NCBI GenBank assembly: GCA_019637265.1
Contig: JAHBVY010000002.1
Span: 1 to 64,000 of the forward strand
DNA from: Polyangiaceae bacterium
GTDB taxonomy: Bacteria; Myxococcota_A; Polyangia; Polyangiales; Polyangiaceae
Direction of reading: 5' to 3'
Length of the DNA: 64,000 nt
The notes below the pieces were generated by a model. The model saw nothing but the letters and a program-made list of their open reading frames with translations, was not told the origin of the DNA and made no database searches. The position numbers and the translations under genes are program-made. Below are positions 34,861 through 44,026 of this stretch, piece after piece. The first letter of the stretch is position 1; each line of letters opens with the position of its first letter.

Positions 34861-36831
34861 TCACTCTTGCGTGATCCGCACGAGCTCCCCGGCCGTCACC
34901 GGGAACGTCCCGCGCGAGCGCGCGCCGTTCGGCCACAGCACCTCCGCCGTCGCCTCCGTGCAGGCGCCGACACCAAACGTGAGCGGCAGCTCGTGCTGCA
35001 TCCCGAAGTGACCGTAACCACCACCCACCTCCTTCACCTGCACGCGGCCACCGGCGCTGAGGCGCACCTTCGCCCCGATCGCGGCGCGGTTGCTCCCCGC
35101 CGCGCCCGTGAGCCGCACGCTCACGGACTGGGCGCGCGTCGAGGCGTCGCTCTCGTAGAGGTGCACCTCCGGCGCGTCCCACTCCCGCGCGCAGTCGCGC
35201 ATGCGGCTCGAGCCCACCACGACGTCCAAGTCGCCGTCGCGATCGAAGTCGGCGATGGCGAGGCCCACCGAGCAAGGGTGCTCGAGCCCCCAAGCGCCGG
35301 CCACCTCCTTGAAGCTGCCGTCCGCCTGCTGATGGAACACGCGCAGCGCTTGATCCGGGTAGTCGCTGGTGGTCAGCACCACGTCGCTCCGGCCATCGAG
35401 GTCCAGATCCACGATCGCCGCGTTGATGCCGCCTTCGTTCCACGAAGGATCCGGGTGCGGCAAGGCGAGGCCGCTCTCACTGAGCCCGGGCCGGCGGTAG
35501 CGGAGCTCACCACTGGTCAGGTCAGCGACCAAAAGCCGCGACGCGTCGCTCCCCTCGCCGGCCCACCAGTGGCGGATCTCGGCGTTGTACAGATCGGCGA
35601 TGCCGTCGCCATCCACGTCGCCGCAAGCCGTGGTGAAGGTGTTGCCGTTGTTGCGCCAAGCCTCCGCGTCCGAGGACGACCAGTAGCTGTCCGCGGGGTC
35701 CGGGCACACGATGTTGGGTGAGGAGGCGGGGCACATCGGGTCGCTCTGCACGGTGCACCAGCAGAGGAAGAACTGGTTGTCTTGGTAGCTCAGGTTTTCG
35801 TCGCCGGAGAAGCCGCTCGGGCGCCCCACGTCCGTGAAGCGCCCGGCGCCGTCGTTCAGGTACAGCTGGTTGAACTGCCGCCCATAGGCGCTGATCAAGA
35901 GGTCCACGTCGCCGTCGTCGTCCACGTCGCACGCGGTGGCGCCGTACGCGGGGCGGTGGTTGCGACCGTCAGCGTAGCCGACCGTCTCCGTGCGGAGCCC
36001 GCTGCCACCGGTCACGTCAGTGAAGCTGCCATCACCCGCGCCCAGGTAGAGCCGCGCCTGGGTGCCGGCGTTCGACTGCCCATAGCGGTCGTACCAACCC
36101 ACCACGAACAGATCGATGAAGCCATCCAGGTTCACGTCCACGAAGCTGGCCCCGGAGGTGGCGTGGGCGACGGAGCCGTGAGGCGTGAGCTCGGGCGCGA
36201 CGCTGAAGTTGCCTTCGCCGTCGTTCAGTAGGATTTGGCTGCGGTCCAGGTCGGCGGGGGTGGGGATCAGCGCGACCTTGGTTTTGTCGGTGAAGGTGCC
36301 GCTGAACAGATCCAAATCGCCGTCGTTGTCGATGTCCGCCGCGATCGCGAACTGCGCAGAGCGCTGGTTCTCCGTGTCACCGTCGAGGGGCGCGCCGTAG
36401 CCGCTGGGGAGCGACCGATCGACGAACTCACGACCGCCGCCCGCCTTGGGGCGATTCATCAAGATGCGCGTGGCGGGCGCGCTGTTCGGCGCGCGCGCGT
36501 TGGGCGCCCCGCCGTGCACGATGAGATCGGGGTAGTCGTCCCCATCCAAGTCCACCGCCGCCACGCGACCGCCGAGCACGCCGGTCAGCCCCCAGGCGCT
36601 GGTCGCGCGCTCGAAGCGCGGCGCCTCACTGGCGTGCACGTCGCAGTCCGGCGCGCCGCCGCCGGTGCCCGCCGCACCCGCCGCGCCGGCGCTGCCAGCA
36701 GCTCCAGAAGAGCCAGCGGCGCCCGAAGCGCCGGCGGCGCCGCCGGGCGACTCAGAGTCCGAGGAGCACCCGGAGGCGATCCCACCGAGTAAGAAGAGGG
36801 CCGACGCGGCGCCAGCCAAGCGCTTGTGCAT
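34861..36831 (-). CDS. FG-GAP/VCBS and ASPIC-UnbV (CRTAC1-like) lipoprotein
   Basis: Predicted 656-residue surface lipoprotein. Signal peptide with lipobox GIASGC, then an Ala/Gly/Ser linker (SGAAGSSGAAGSAGAAG). At least five FG-GAP repeats form a beta-propeller, each with a calcium loop such as DIDNDGDLDLFSG, DVDDDGDVDLLIS, DVDGDGIADLYNA, DLDLDGRSDVVLT and DFDRDGDLDVVVG. The C-terminal ASPIC/UnbV domain contains NRAAIGAKVRLSAGG and VLWPNGARSRGTF. Similar proteins are secreted adhesion or matrix proteins in animals and bacteria. ATG at 36831; the leader contains a copy of the upstream gene's 3' end. Confidence 0.88.
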   Translation of the reverse strand: MHKRLAGAASALFLLGGIASGCSSDSESPGGAAGASGAAGSSGAAGSAGAAGAAGTGGGAPDCDVHASEAPRFERATSAWGLTGVLGGRVAAVDLDGDDYPDLIVHGGAPNARAPNSAPATRILMNRPKAGGGREFVDRSLPSGYGAPLDGDTENQRSAQFAIAADIDNDGDLDLFSGTFTDKTKVALIPTPADLDRSQILLNDGEGNFSVAPELTPHGSVAHATSGASFVDVNLDGFIDLFVVGWYDRYGQSNAGTQARLYLGAGDGSFTDVTGGSGLRTETVGYADGRNHRPAYGATACDVDDDGDVDLLISAYGRQFNQLYLNDGAGRFTDVGRPSGFSGDENLSYQDNQFFLCWCTVQSDPMCPASSPNIVCPDPADSYWSSSDAEAWRNNGNTFTTACGDVDGDGIADLYNAEIRHWWAGEGSDASRLLVADLTSGELRYRRPGLSESGLALPHPDPSWNEGGINAAIVDLDLDGRSDVVLTTSDYPDQALRVFHQQADGSFKEVAGAWGLEHPCSVGLAIADFDRDGDLDVVVGSSRMRDCAREWDAPEVHLYESDASTRAQSVSVRLTGAAGSNRAAIGAKVRLSAGGRVQVKEVGGGYGHFGMQHELPLTFGVGACTEATAEVLWPNGARSRGTFPVTAGELVRITQE

Positions 36832-36840
36832 CCACCGATG

Positions 36841-36941
36841 CTACCACGCGTGGCGCCGCTCACCCGCTGCGATCGCGCTCACCATCTGATCGTCAGCGGG
36901 CGACTACCACGCGTGGCGCTGCTCACCCGCTGCGATCGCGC
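36841..36941. repeat. Duplicated 3' end of the FecR-VIT-vWA gene
   Basis: The last 38 bases of the giant gene, from its TAG stop codon inwards (36904-36941), recur at 36841-36878 with 37 of 38 identical. The noncoding copy lies directly before the ATG of the FG-GAP lipoprotein gene. Period 63 bases. Confidence 0.8.
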
Positions 36942-39900
36942 CGCGGGTCACCTTCACGGTGAAGCGCTGACCATCCCAGCGGATGTCGCTGCGAACCAGG
37001 GCGATGGGATCATCCGAGAGGTCGCTCATCAGCTGCGCCGTGTAGCGCAAGCGCTCGTAGTCGCTGTTCGGCACCAGGGCCGCGCTGAGCCCGACCTCCA
37101 CCGCGTGGTTCACGTCGCCCACGTGCGCCAGCACGTCGCCCTCGAAGGTGAGCAGGTTCACCCGCGCGGCGAGATCTTCCCACGTGAGGATGACCAAGGT
37201 GCCCTCGCCGCTGAACAGCTGCAGCTCCTTCAGCTTGCGCTCGAGGTTCGCCTTGCGACGCTCCGGGTCGGTGGGTGGCTGCCCCGGCGGGTCCGCGGGC
37301 GGCTCCGCCAAGAGCCGCGCGAAGCCCGCCGCGGACAAGAGCTTGGCCCACTGCCGTGGATCCTTCGGGCCCGGCGTGCCCTCCGCGCTCGCCACCTGAC
37401 GCTGGATACGCAGCGCCTCATCGGTGCGCCCGCTGCCCGCCGCGGCCGCCGCGAGCCGCAGATCGGCGATGGGGCTGTTCGGCTGCAGCTCACCCAGGGT
37501 GCGGTACTGACGGTAGGCCGGCTCATACCAGCCGCGCGCCAAGTAGATGTCGCCGAGCAGGCCGCGCGACGCGGGGTTCGCGGGATCGAACTCGACGATC
37601 TCCGAGTAGGTGCGCACCGCCTCCGCGTCGAGCTTGGCGCGCGCTAGTACGTCGCCCAGACGACGCGCGATGTCGGGCGTCATGAAGCCGCGGTCGCGCA
37701 GCCGGCGACCGTGCGCCAGCGCCTCGTCCTTCTTGCCGCTCTCGCTCAGCAGCTTCACGAGCCGAATGTCGCCGTTCGGATCCTCCGGCGCCTGAGCCAT
37801 GAAGGCGCGCAGCCGCGCGATGCGCTTGTCCAGATCCTTGATCTCGCTGAGCTCGCGATCCACGTCAGCCCAGGTGACCTTCGAGCCGAACAGCTCGCGC
37901 TCCACGGCGAGGCGCAGCGCGCTGTCCACGCTGCGGCGCAGCAAGAGCTTGGCGACGAACTTCTGCACGTCCGGGCGCCCGGTGAACAGCCGCAGCATGC
38001 TCACCGCCGCCTCAGGGGTGCTCACCCGCGCCTGCATCAGCTCGAGGAAGGCGCGCTCGCTGCGCCAGTCCTTGAGCTCACAGCCTTCGTACGCCGAGCG
38101 GTAGCGGTCGATGAGGTCGCTCGCGGTGCTCACCGTGGCGAGACGGCGGCGCCACAGCAGCATCCGCTCGGCCAGCGGGCGCTCCGCGGCGTCGCTGCAG
38201 GTGCGCACCAGGTAAACGTCAGGTGGCCTGATGGATGGCATCGCCGGGTCGAACGAGTCCATGCTGGGCGCGGGGTTGGGCGCGGCGAGCGCGCCGGACT
38301 CCTTGCGGTTCTTCTCCAAAGCGTAGGCGCGCTGAGGTGCGGGCCGCGCGAGGCCACCCGGGGCGTTGCCGTAGCCGCGCCCGGAGTGGCCGATGCTCCC
38401 GCCGCCGAGCGCCCCCAGATCGCCAGGCTTGGACTCCTCCAGCTCTGGGGCGGGCTCGTAAGCTGGCGCGGGAGCGACGGGCGACGGCTGGTCGCCCGAT
38501 TCGCCCTCTTGGTCAGCCATGCTGCTCACCACGCCGCTCTGCTGCTCACCGCCCTTGTCGTACTCAGCTGGCGGCGCGGCCGCGCCCACCGGCGCTTCGT
38601 CCTTGCTCAGGGTGCGCTCGATCTGACTGCACCCGAGCGCCACCTCCGGCACCGTGGGCGCGCCGAGCGTCTTCGTCAGGCGCCACTCCGCTTCACGGCT
38701 CAGCGCGCCGAGCCGCACACCGCGCAGCGGCGAGCTGCGCCGCTGGATCCCCATGCGGCTGTACGCCGCCTCACTCTCGAGCGCCAAGATGCTGGTGAAC
38801 GGCGTCATCAGGCCGTACTCGAGGCCCAGCGAGGAGATGCGGCCGCGCTCCGCCTCCGCGCCTTGGGCCGAGCCGAGCAAGCGCCGCACGTACTCCGCGG
38901 CCCAGAGCCGCGGCACGAAGGCTTGAATCACCGAGTCGTCGACCTTCACCGGGTAGCTCTTCTCGAACGGCTTCCCCGCGAGCTGCCCGCGCACCTTCAC
39001 CTCCGAAGGCAGCTCGTGGTGCGTGCGCGCCAGAAGGACGACCTCCTGACCTTGGCTCACCTTGCCGCTGTTACTGACGAAGGGCTCATCGAGGCCCGCG
39101 CCCAGGTCCATCTCGAAGTCCGTGAGCGTCGGGCGCTTCACGCTGGAGAGCAGCGCCAAGGCCTCCGTGGTGGTGTGGTCCGTCTCCTCCACCGTGAAGC
39201 GCTCCCCGCCGCCCGCGCGCGCGAGCTCCCCGAGCAGCGCGTGATCCGACTCGGGGCCGACGGCCACCGTGAACAGCCGCGCGCGGCTGGTGCTGAGCGC
39301 GCGCCGCAGGCGCTCGATCAGCTGCTCCCCGGTGAGCTCGCCGCTGGTGGCGACGCCATCCCCCAAGTACACCACCGCGGGCTGCGCCGCGCCGTGCAGG
39401 CGCTTCAGCGACACGTCGAACGACGACGCCAGATCCGTCGCGCCGCCGCTCGAGTGCTCCGCGAGCGCGGCGAGCGCCGCCGCTATTTCTCCCTCCGTCG
39501 CTGACGCGAGGCCCTCCTTCGGGTGCAGCACCGTGGTGCGCACGTCGACGCTCACCAGCGCGAAGCGATCTTTGTCGCTCATCGCGCGCAGCACGGCCTC
39601 CGCCGTCTGCGCCTTCAGCTGCCGACTGGCCTCGTCACCCGCTGCGGAGGTGTCCACCACCACCACCACCTCGGCGGGGGGCGCCTCCGCGGTGCTCCAG
39701 TCGATGTCCGGCGTGTAGCGCGCGAGCAGGTAGTCCGCCGTCTCGCCGCGCGCCTTGTAGCGCGCGATGCGCAGCGGCGGGCGGTCCTCCTTGAAGCTCG
39801 CCTCCAGCTGGAAGTCGGCGCGCGGAGTGAACCCGGAGCGGCGCATCGTCACGCGGCGGCCCTTCTCCTCCAAGCGCGCGTCGGCGAGCGTCGCTATTTT

Positions 39901-41067
39901 CATCTTCTCCCCCGCCTCACCGAGATCCACCGTGAGCGAGAACTCACCGATGCGCACCGGCTCCCCGCGCCCCATCGGGTAGAGGTACTCGAGCAAGTCA
40001 CCCACCACCGGCCGAAGCTCGAGGTAGCGGAGCACCACGCGGCGCGTTTGGCCGCTCTTCACGGGGAAAATGCGCGCGCGGTAGGTGCTCTGGTTCACCC
40101 ACTCGAGCAGCGCCGGCGCGTGACCACTCGAGCGCGCGGCGCTGTAGCCCGCTTGGGCTTCGCGGCGCTCTTGGAACTCACCTTCCACCAAGCTGCCGTC
40201 CGTCTCCACCGCGAAGCCCGTGACGCTGGCCGACGCGGGGAGGGTGAACCAGTACCACCCCTCCACGTCGCGCCCGCCCGGGTTGAAGAAGGTCTGGTCG
40301 ACCTCCGTTTCGGCCAGCCCGCCGCGCACCACCGCGCGCACCGCCTGCTTCGAGATCTCGAGCTTCCTCGCTTGGCTCCCGAGCGGCGCGCCCACGTCCA
40401 CCCCGTAGATCGTCCCGCCGCCCACACCGGCGCGCCCCTTCCCGGCGTAATCTGCCATCCCGCCGGTCCAGTCGTCCCAGAAGCCGAGCGGCGCCACCTC
40501 GGGCGCGCTCGCGCCCTTCACCGTCGCTTGCTCACCGGCGTTCACCTCCACGCGCCCCCCCGGCGACGTCACCGTCGCCATCCCCGCGGCGACGTAGACC
40601 ACCGTCAGCTCCCCATCGCGCCGCAAGCTGACGCCCGCCTCCGCCGCGGAGACGCTCACCTCACCCAGCTGGTGCGTCAACGCGCGGCGATCGCTCGGCG
40701 GCGCGCTGAGCCAATACTCGCCGCGCGCGAGGTCCACCTGACCATCACCCAGCTTGACCTGACTGTCTCCACGTAGGAACACGGTGGCACCGTCAGGCAA
40801 CCTCACCAAAGCTCGCGCGCCCGCGCCCGTCGTGAGCGACGCGTCGGAGAGCAGCGCCATCCCGTTGGTGCCCCGCTCCTCACCGCGCCCGCGGTCCACC
40901 CGCACGTCGCCGCTCGACAGCTCGAGCCGCGCCTGGATCGCGGGCGCCGCGCTCGGCGGCGGCGGGCGCCGCACCACGTAGACGACGGCCGCAGAGCCCA
41001 CCAGCACCGCCGACACCAACCCCAAACGGATGAGCCAAGCTTTGATCGGACTACCCTTCGTACTCAT
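36904..41067 (-). CDS. FecR-VIT-vWA-TPR giant membrane protein
   Basis: Predicted 1387-residue protein. ATG at 41067 has GGAGAG upstream. One transmembrane segment at about 10-32 is followed by a FecR domain (about 45-190; LELSSGDVRV, GARALVRLPDGATVFLRGDSQV), a VIT domain (about 235-360; ETEVDQTFFNPGGRDVEGWYWFTLP, a match to inter-alpha-trypsin inhibitor heavy chains), and a vWA domain (about 475-640). The vWA MIDAS is partly degenerate: DTSAAG replaces DxSxS, whereas the later GGATDL and YLGDGVAT are kept. Helical, TPR-like repeats with long loops fill the C-terminal half (YSEIVEFDPANPASRGLLGDIYLARGWYEPAYRQY). Extracytoplasmic, probably a large adhesive or scaffold protein. It follows a second vWA gene by about 240 bases. 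Confidence 0.88.
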   Translation of the reverse strand: MSTKGSPIKAWLIRLGLVSAVLVGSAAVVYVVRRPPPPSAAPAIQARLELSSGDVRVDRGRGEERGTNGMALLSDASLTTGAGARALVRLPDGATVFLRGDSQVKLGDGQVDLARGEYWLSAPPSDRRALTHQLGEVSVSAAEAGVSLRRDGELTVVYVAAGMATVTSPGGRVEVNAGEQATVKGASAPEVAPLGFWDDWTGGMADYAGKGRAGVGGGTIYGVDVGAPLGSQARKLEISKQAVRAVVRGGLAETEVDQTFFNPGGRDVEGWYWFTLPASASVTGFAVETDGSLVEGEFQERREAQAGYSAARSSGHAPALLEWVNQSTYRARIFPVKSGQTRRVVLRYLELRPVVGDLLEYLYPMGRGEPVRIGEFSLTVDLGEAGEKMKIATLADARLEEKGRRVTMRRSGFTPRADFQLEASFKEDRPPLRIARYKARGETADYLLARYTPDIDWSTAEAPPAEVVVVVDTSAAGDEASRQLKAQTAEAVLRAMSDKDRFALVSVDVRTTVLHPKEGLASATEGEIAAALAALAEHSSGGATDLASSFDVSLKRLHGAAQPAVVYLGDGVATSGELTGEQLIERLRRALSTSRARLFTVAVGPESDHALLGELARAGGGERFTVEETDHTTTEALALLSSVKRPTLTDFEMDLGAGLDEPFVSNSGKVSQGQEVVLLARTHHELPSEVKVRGQLAGKPFEKSYPVKVDDSVIQAFVPRLWAAEYVRRLLGSAQGAEAERGRISSLGLEYGLMTPFTSILALESEAAYSRMGIQRRSSPLRGVRLGALSREAEWRLTKTLGAPTVPEVALGCSQIERTLSKDEAPVGAAAPPAEYDKGGEQQSGVVSSMADQEGESGDQPSPVAPAPAYEPAPELEESKPGDLGALGGGSIGHSGRGYGNAPGGLARPAPQRAYALEKNRKESGALAAPNPAPSMDSFDPAMPSIRPPDVYLVRTCSDAAERPLAERMLLWRRRLATVSTASDLIDRYRSAYEGCELKDWRSERAFLELMQARVSTPEAAVSMLRLFTGRPDVQKFVAKLLLRRSVDSALRLAVERELFGSKVTWADVDRELSEIKDLDKRIARLRAFMAQAPEDPNGDIRLVKLLSESGKKDEALAHGRRLRDRGFMTPDIARRLGDVLARAKLDAEAVRTYSEIVEFDPANPASRGLLGDIYLARGWYEPAYRQYRTLGELQPNSPIADLRLAAAAAGSGRTDEALRIQRQVASAEGTPGPKDPRQWAKLLSAAGFARLLAEPPADPPGQPPTDPERRKANLERKLKELQLFSGEGTLVILTWEDLAARVNLLTFEGDVLAHVGDVNHAVEVGLSAALVPNSDYERLRYTAQLMSDLSDDPIALVRSDIRWDGQRFTVKVTRGAIAAGEQRHAW

Positions 41068-41207
41068 GTCGCTCTCTCCCAATGGCTGACGCTCATCACT
41101 CGCGCCGCTGATGCACTGAAACCTGATGGCGCGCTGAAGCGCCGCGCCCTGCCCATGAGCGCGCTCACGACTCGCCCCGGTGGCGCCGCTCGCGGCCGCC
41201 CGCGTCC

Positions 41208-41270
41208 AGCACCAGAGCCCCCGCGCACAGCGCCAGAGCCCACGGGCACAGCGCCAGAGCCCACGGGCAC
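41208..41270. repeat. Three tandem 21-bp units
   Basis: Units of 21 bp at 41208-41228 (divergent), 41229-41249 and 41250-41270 (identical to each other, AGCGCCAGAGCCCACGGGCA type). They lie in the spacer between the two vWA genes, 34 bases after the upstream gene's stop. Confidence 0.75.
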
Positions 41271-41303
41271 AGCGGGGCCCGCCGCGCGGCGAGCCCCTCC
41301 ACG

Positions 41304-42809
41304 CTAGTAGCCAAGCCCCACCGCGCGCTCCGCGTTGGCGCGCGTTTGCGCGCGAGACTTCTTGGCTGGCGCCGCGGGCGCCGGCGCGGCCGCGACCCCG
41401 GGTGCCGCGGGCTCCGCTGGTGCGTCCGCGAAGCCCTCGCTCGCCGCCGCCAGGGCGCTCGCCTGGCGGTCCAAGTCCTTCTTCACCGACTCTTCACCCT
41501 TGGACAGCTTGCTGCGCTTGGCCTCCAAGGCCGCCAGCTGGGAGCCGAGCCGCGCTCGCGCGTCGCTCGCGCGCCCCGAGGCGACCAGCTGGTTGGCCTC
41601 GATCAGCACCTGGGCGGTCTCGCTGCGGGAGACGCGCGCCGCCACGATGGAGTCCAGCGGGCTCCACTCGGCCTCCTCGAAGCTGAGCGCGCGGTTCAAT
41701 TCGCCATCAGCCACGCTGCGCCCCCCGCGCACCAAGTCATCATAGCTGACGAATACGCCCGCCACCCGCTGCTCACCCGCGGACGCGCTCGGCGTCTCCA
41801 CCCGGACCAGCACGGTGCGCTCCTCACCGGCGGAGAGCGCACCGATCGGGATGACCAGCTCACTGCCCGTTTGTTGGTAACGGCGATCGTACACCTGACT
41901 GACGAGGACGCCCGGCGCGAGCGACACGATGATCTGAGCGTCCTTCGCGACGGTGGCCGCCAAGGCTTGGCGCTCCGCCTCGAAGATCCGCGGGAGGGAC
42001 GCGGCGTCCTCCACGAAGTAGTGGCGGCCATTCGAGGCGCGCGCGATGGCCGCCAGGATGCGCTCGTTGTACTCGACGTCGACGCCGATGGTGCTGATGG
42101 GGATGCCGCGGTCGCGGAGCCGCTCGCTCTGCCGCTCGAAGCCGCCCACGTCGAGCACGCCGCGCGTCGGCTCACCATCGGTGAGCAAGAGCACGCGATT
42201 CACCCTGCCTTCACCCGCCGTCATCGAGCTGCCGCTCGTGAGCGCCTGCTCCGCGGCGTCCAAGGCGCACGAGATGCACGTGTTGCCGCCCGGCGTTACT
42301 TGACGGAGCGCCGCGAGCGCGCGTGAGCGGGAGGCTTCGTCGATCGCCACCGGGGCGACCAGCGTCTTCGCGTCGACGTCGTAAGTGATCACGCTCACCA
42401 CGTCGCCCGTTCGGAGCCCCTCGATCGCGGTGCGCGCGGCGGCCAAGGCGTTGGTCAGGCGCTTGCCCCGCATCGAGCCCGAGCGATCGATCACGATGGC
42501 GAGGTTCAGCGCTGGGCGCGCGCCGGTGCCAAAGTCAGGCGCGGCTTCCATCCGCACCATCAGGTACGTCTCGCCCATGCGCTCGGCGGCCATCACCGGG
42601 TGCCCCAGCCGCGCGGAGACCTCGAGCGTGCCCTCGCGGGTGAAGTCTGCGCGCGGTGGGCGGCTCGGGTCGGGCTCGGCGACGAGCAGCTCACCGCCGG
42701 TTTGCTGAGCGATGGGCTCGGCTCGAGGAGCGGGGGTGGCGGACCAAACCCCGAGGGAGGTAGCGCCCATCCCAAGCGCTGCGAGGATCCCGAAAGTACG
42801 CACCAGCAT
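41304..42809 (-). CDS. vWA-domain exported protein
   Basis: Predicted 501-residue protein with an N-terminal signal or anchor (GILAALGMGATSLGVWSA). The vWA domain (about 100-280) keeps a full MIDAS metal site: DRSGSM, GGNTCISCALD and LLTDGEPTRG. It resembles YfbK-type proteins with vWA plus a C-terminal beta/helical part. A helical Lys/Ala-rich tail of about 120 residues follows (ALEAKRSKLSKGEESVKKDLDRQ). ATG at 42809 has AAGG eight bases upstream. The gene sits between a pseudokinase gene and the FecR-VIT-vWA gene on the same strand, so the three may form one functional unit. Confidence 0.88.
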   Translation of the reverse strand: MLVRTFGILAALGMGATSLGVWSATPAPRAEPIAQQTGGELLVAEPDPSRPPRADFTREGTLEVSARLGHPVMAAERMGETYLMVRMEAAPDFGTGARPALNLAIVIDRSGSMRGKRLTNALAAARTAIEGLRTGDVVSVITYDVDAKTLVAPVAIDEASRSRALAALRQVTPGGNTCISCALDAAEQALTSGSSMTAGEGRVNRVLLLTDGEPTRGVLDVGGFERQSERLRDRGIPISTIGVDVEYNERILAAIARASNGRHYFVEDAASLPRIFEAERQALAATVAKDAQIIVSLAPGVLVSQVYDRRYQQTGSELVIPIGALSAGEERTVLVRVETPSASAGEQRVAGVFVSYDDLVRGGRSVADGELNRALSFEEAEWSPLDSIVAARVSRSETAQVLIEANQLVASGRASDARARLGSQLAALEAKRSKLSKGEESVKKDLDRQASALAAASEGFADAPAEPAAPGVAAAPAPAAPAKKSRAQTRANAERAVGLGY

Positions 42810-42872
42810 GTGGTTTCCTTGGCTCGAGTGAGGAGCCGAAGCCCCGGTAACGTCGCCCCCCGGCTACGGCTT

Positions 42873-43907
42873 TCAGTCTACGCGAAGATCGCCGAAGGGA
42901 TCTGAAGCGGGTGGCGGTTCTGCTCCGACACCGCTCGAAGTCGCGGCCTTGAACCAATACGTCACGCCGCCAGCGAGCAAGCACAGCAGCAACAACAAGG
43001 TCCATGCCAGCGCCCCCGGGATCTGCCGTGGAGCGTTCGAAGGCGCCTGTTCGGTGGGAGCGGCTTCAGCCTGTTCAGTGGGCTCAATGGCTCGAGGCGC
43101 ATCGGGCCCAGCGCCCGATGGCTCGGGGTTTGGGGGTCGGACGGCACCGCGCTGCGAGTCGCTGAGTGGCTCGGCGCTGGGCACCATGGGCGCGGCACCC
43201 GGAGCCTCGACGGCAGGCATCTCGACGGTGGGCGCGACGCCGGGAGCCGCTTCGGTGGGTGTGGCGCCGGGAGGTGCTTCGGTGGGCGCAGCGTCTGGAG
43301 GTGCAGCGGGCGATGGTTCGTCGGACGCCGGTTCGGGGGACGAAGACTCCGGGAGCGCTTCGCGGAGCAGGTGCTCCAGGTCGTGCAGCACGTCCACGGC
43401 GGCGGGCGGCCGGTCTTCGGGGCGCTTCTCCAAGAGCTCGAGCAAGAGCGTCTCGATACCATGTGGTAATGAGGTGCGCAGGGACTCGGGCAGCGGTGGG
43501 GGCGGCGCCTCGCACTGCAAGCTCACGAGCTCCCGGATGGAGCTGGATTGAAACGGTGGGGCCCCCGAGAGCATTTCGTACAGCACCAAACCGAGGCTGT
43601 ACAAATCCGACGGGGCGTCCGCAGAGCTGCCCTCGATGCGTTCGGGGCTCAGGTACGTCAGCGCGCCCGCGCGCGAGGAGTCCAGCGCCACAGCCATGCC
43701 AAACCCCCCGATCCCGATCCGACCCTCCGAGGACATGCGGATGTGCTCGGGGCGAAGGTCCCCATGGAACCGCGGAGGCTCTTCCTGGTGCGCCGCCGCG
43801 AGCGCCTGGGTGAGCTGCACCGCGATGGGCAGCGCCGCTTGCCAAGGCAACGCGCCGTGCTGATCGAGCCGCTCCCGCAGCGTCTCCCCGAGACCCTCAG
43901 CTTGCAT
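42873..43907 (-). CDS. Ser/Thr pseudokinase, membrane anchored, N-lobe missing
   Basis: Predicted 344-residue protein with only the C-lobe of a Hanks-type kinase. ATG at 43907; the frame is open to 43967 without further similarity. There is no Gly-rich loop or ATP-anchoring Lys. The catalytic loop reads HGDLRPEHI (48-56), so His and Asp remain, but the usual Lys is Arg and the Asn is His; the DFG motif is GGFG with Asp replaced by Gly68. The activation-segment SPE is kept (YLSPERIEG). ATP/Mg binding is therefore unlikely. A Pro/Glu/Ala-rich linker (170-300) contains dispersed-repeat copy 3 in frame, followed by a transmembrane segment at about 310-330. It is upstream of two vWA genes. Confidence 0.85.
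   Translation of the reverse strand: MQAEGLGETLRERLDQHGALPWQAALPIAVQLTQALAAAHQEEPPRFHGDLRPEHIRMSSEGRIGIGGFGMAVALDSSRAGALTYLSPERIEGSSADAPSDLYSLGLVLYEMLSGAPPFQSSSIRELVSLQCEAPPPPLPESLRTSLPHGIETLLLELLEKRPEDRPPAAVDVLHDLEHLLREALPESSSPEPASDEPSPAAPPDAAPTEAPPGATPTEAAPGVAPTVEMPAVEAPGAAPMVPSAEPLSDSQRGAVRPPNPEPSGAGPDAPRAIEPTEQAEAAPTEQAPSNAPRQIPGALAWTLLLLLCLLAGGVTYWFKAATSSGVGAEPPPASDPFGDLRVD
43132..43151 (+). repeat. Dispersed 20-bp repeat, copy 3 (inside pseudokinase gene)
   Basis: GGGGGTCGGACGGCACCGCG, one mismatch from consensus, in frame in the linker of the pseudokinase, where the sense strand encodes GAVRPPNPEP. The flank TCGGGGTTTGGGGG extends the similarity to copy 4. Confidence 0.75.
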
Positions 43908-44026
43908 CGAGCCCGGTTCTACGCGCGGGAGCGCGAGACGACTCCCGCAATCTGCACGCTGCCTCACTTCCGTCTGAGCGCTTCCTCCCTTGCACCTGGG
44001 TGCCCAGCGCGTACCCTGCCGCCCCG

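Noticed and set aside
43690-43720. G-rich DNA at the degenerate DFG of the pseudokinase as a repeat insertion
   Set aside because: GGGGGGTTTGG resembles the repeat flank but lacks the GACGGCACCGCG core; it is explained by the GIGGFG codons.
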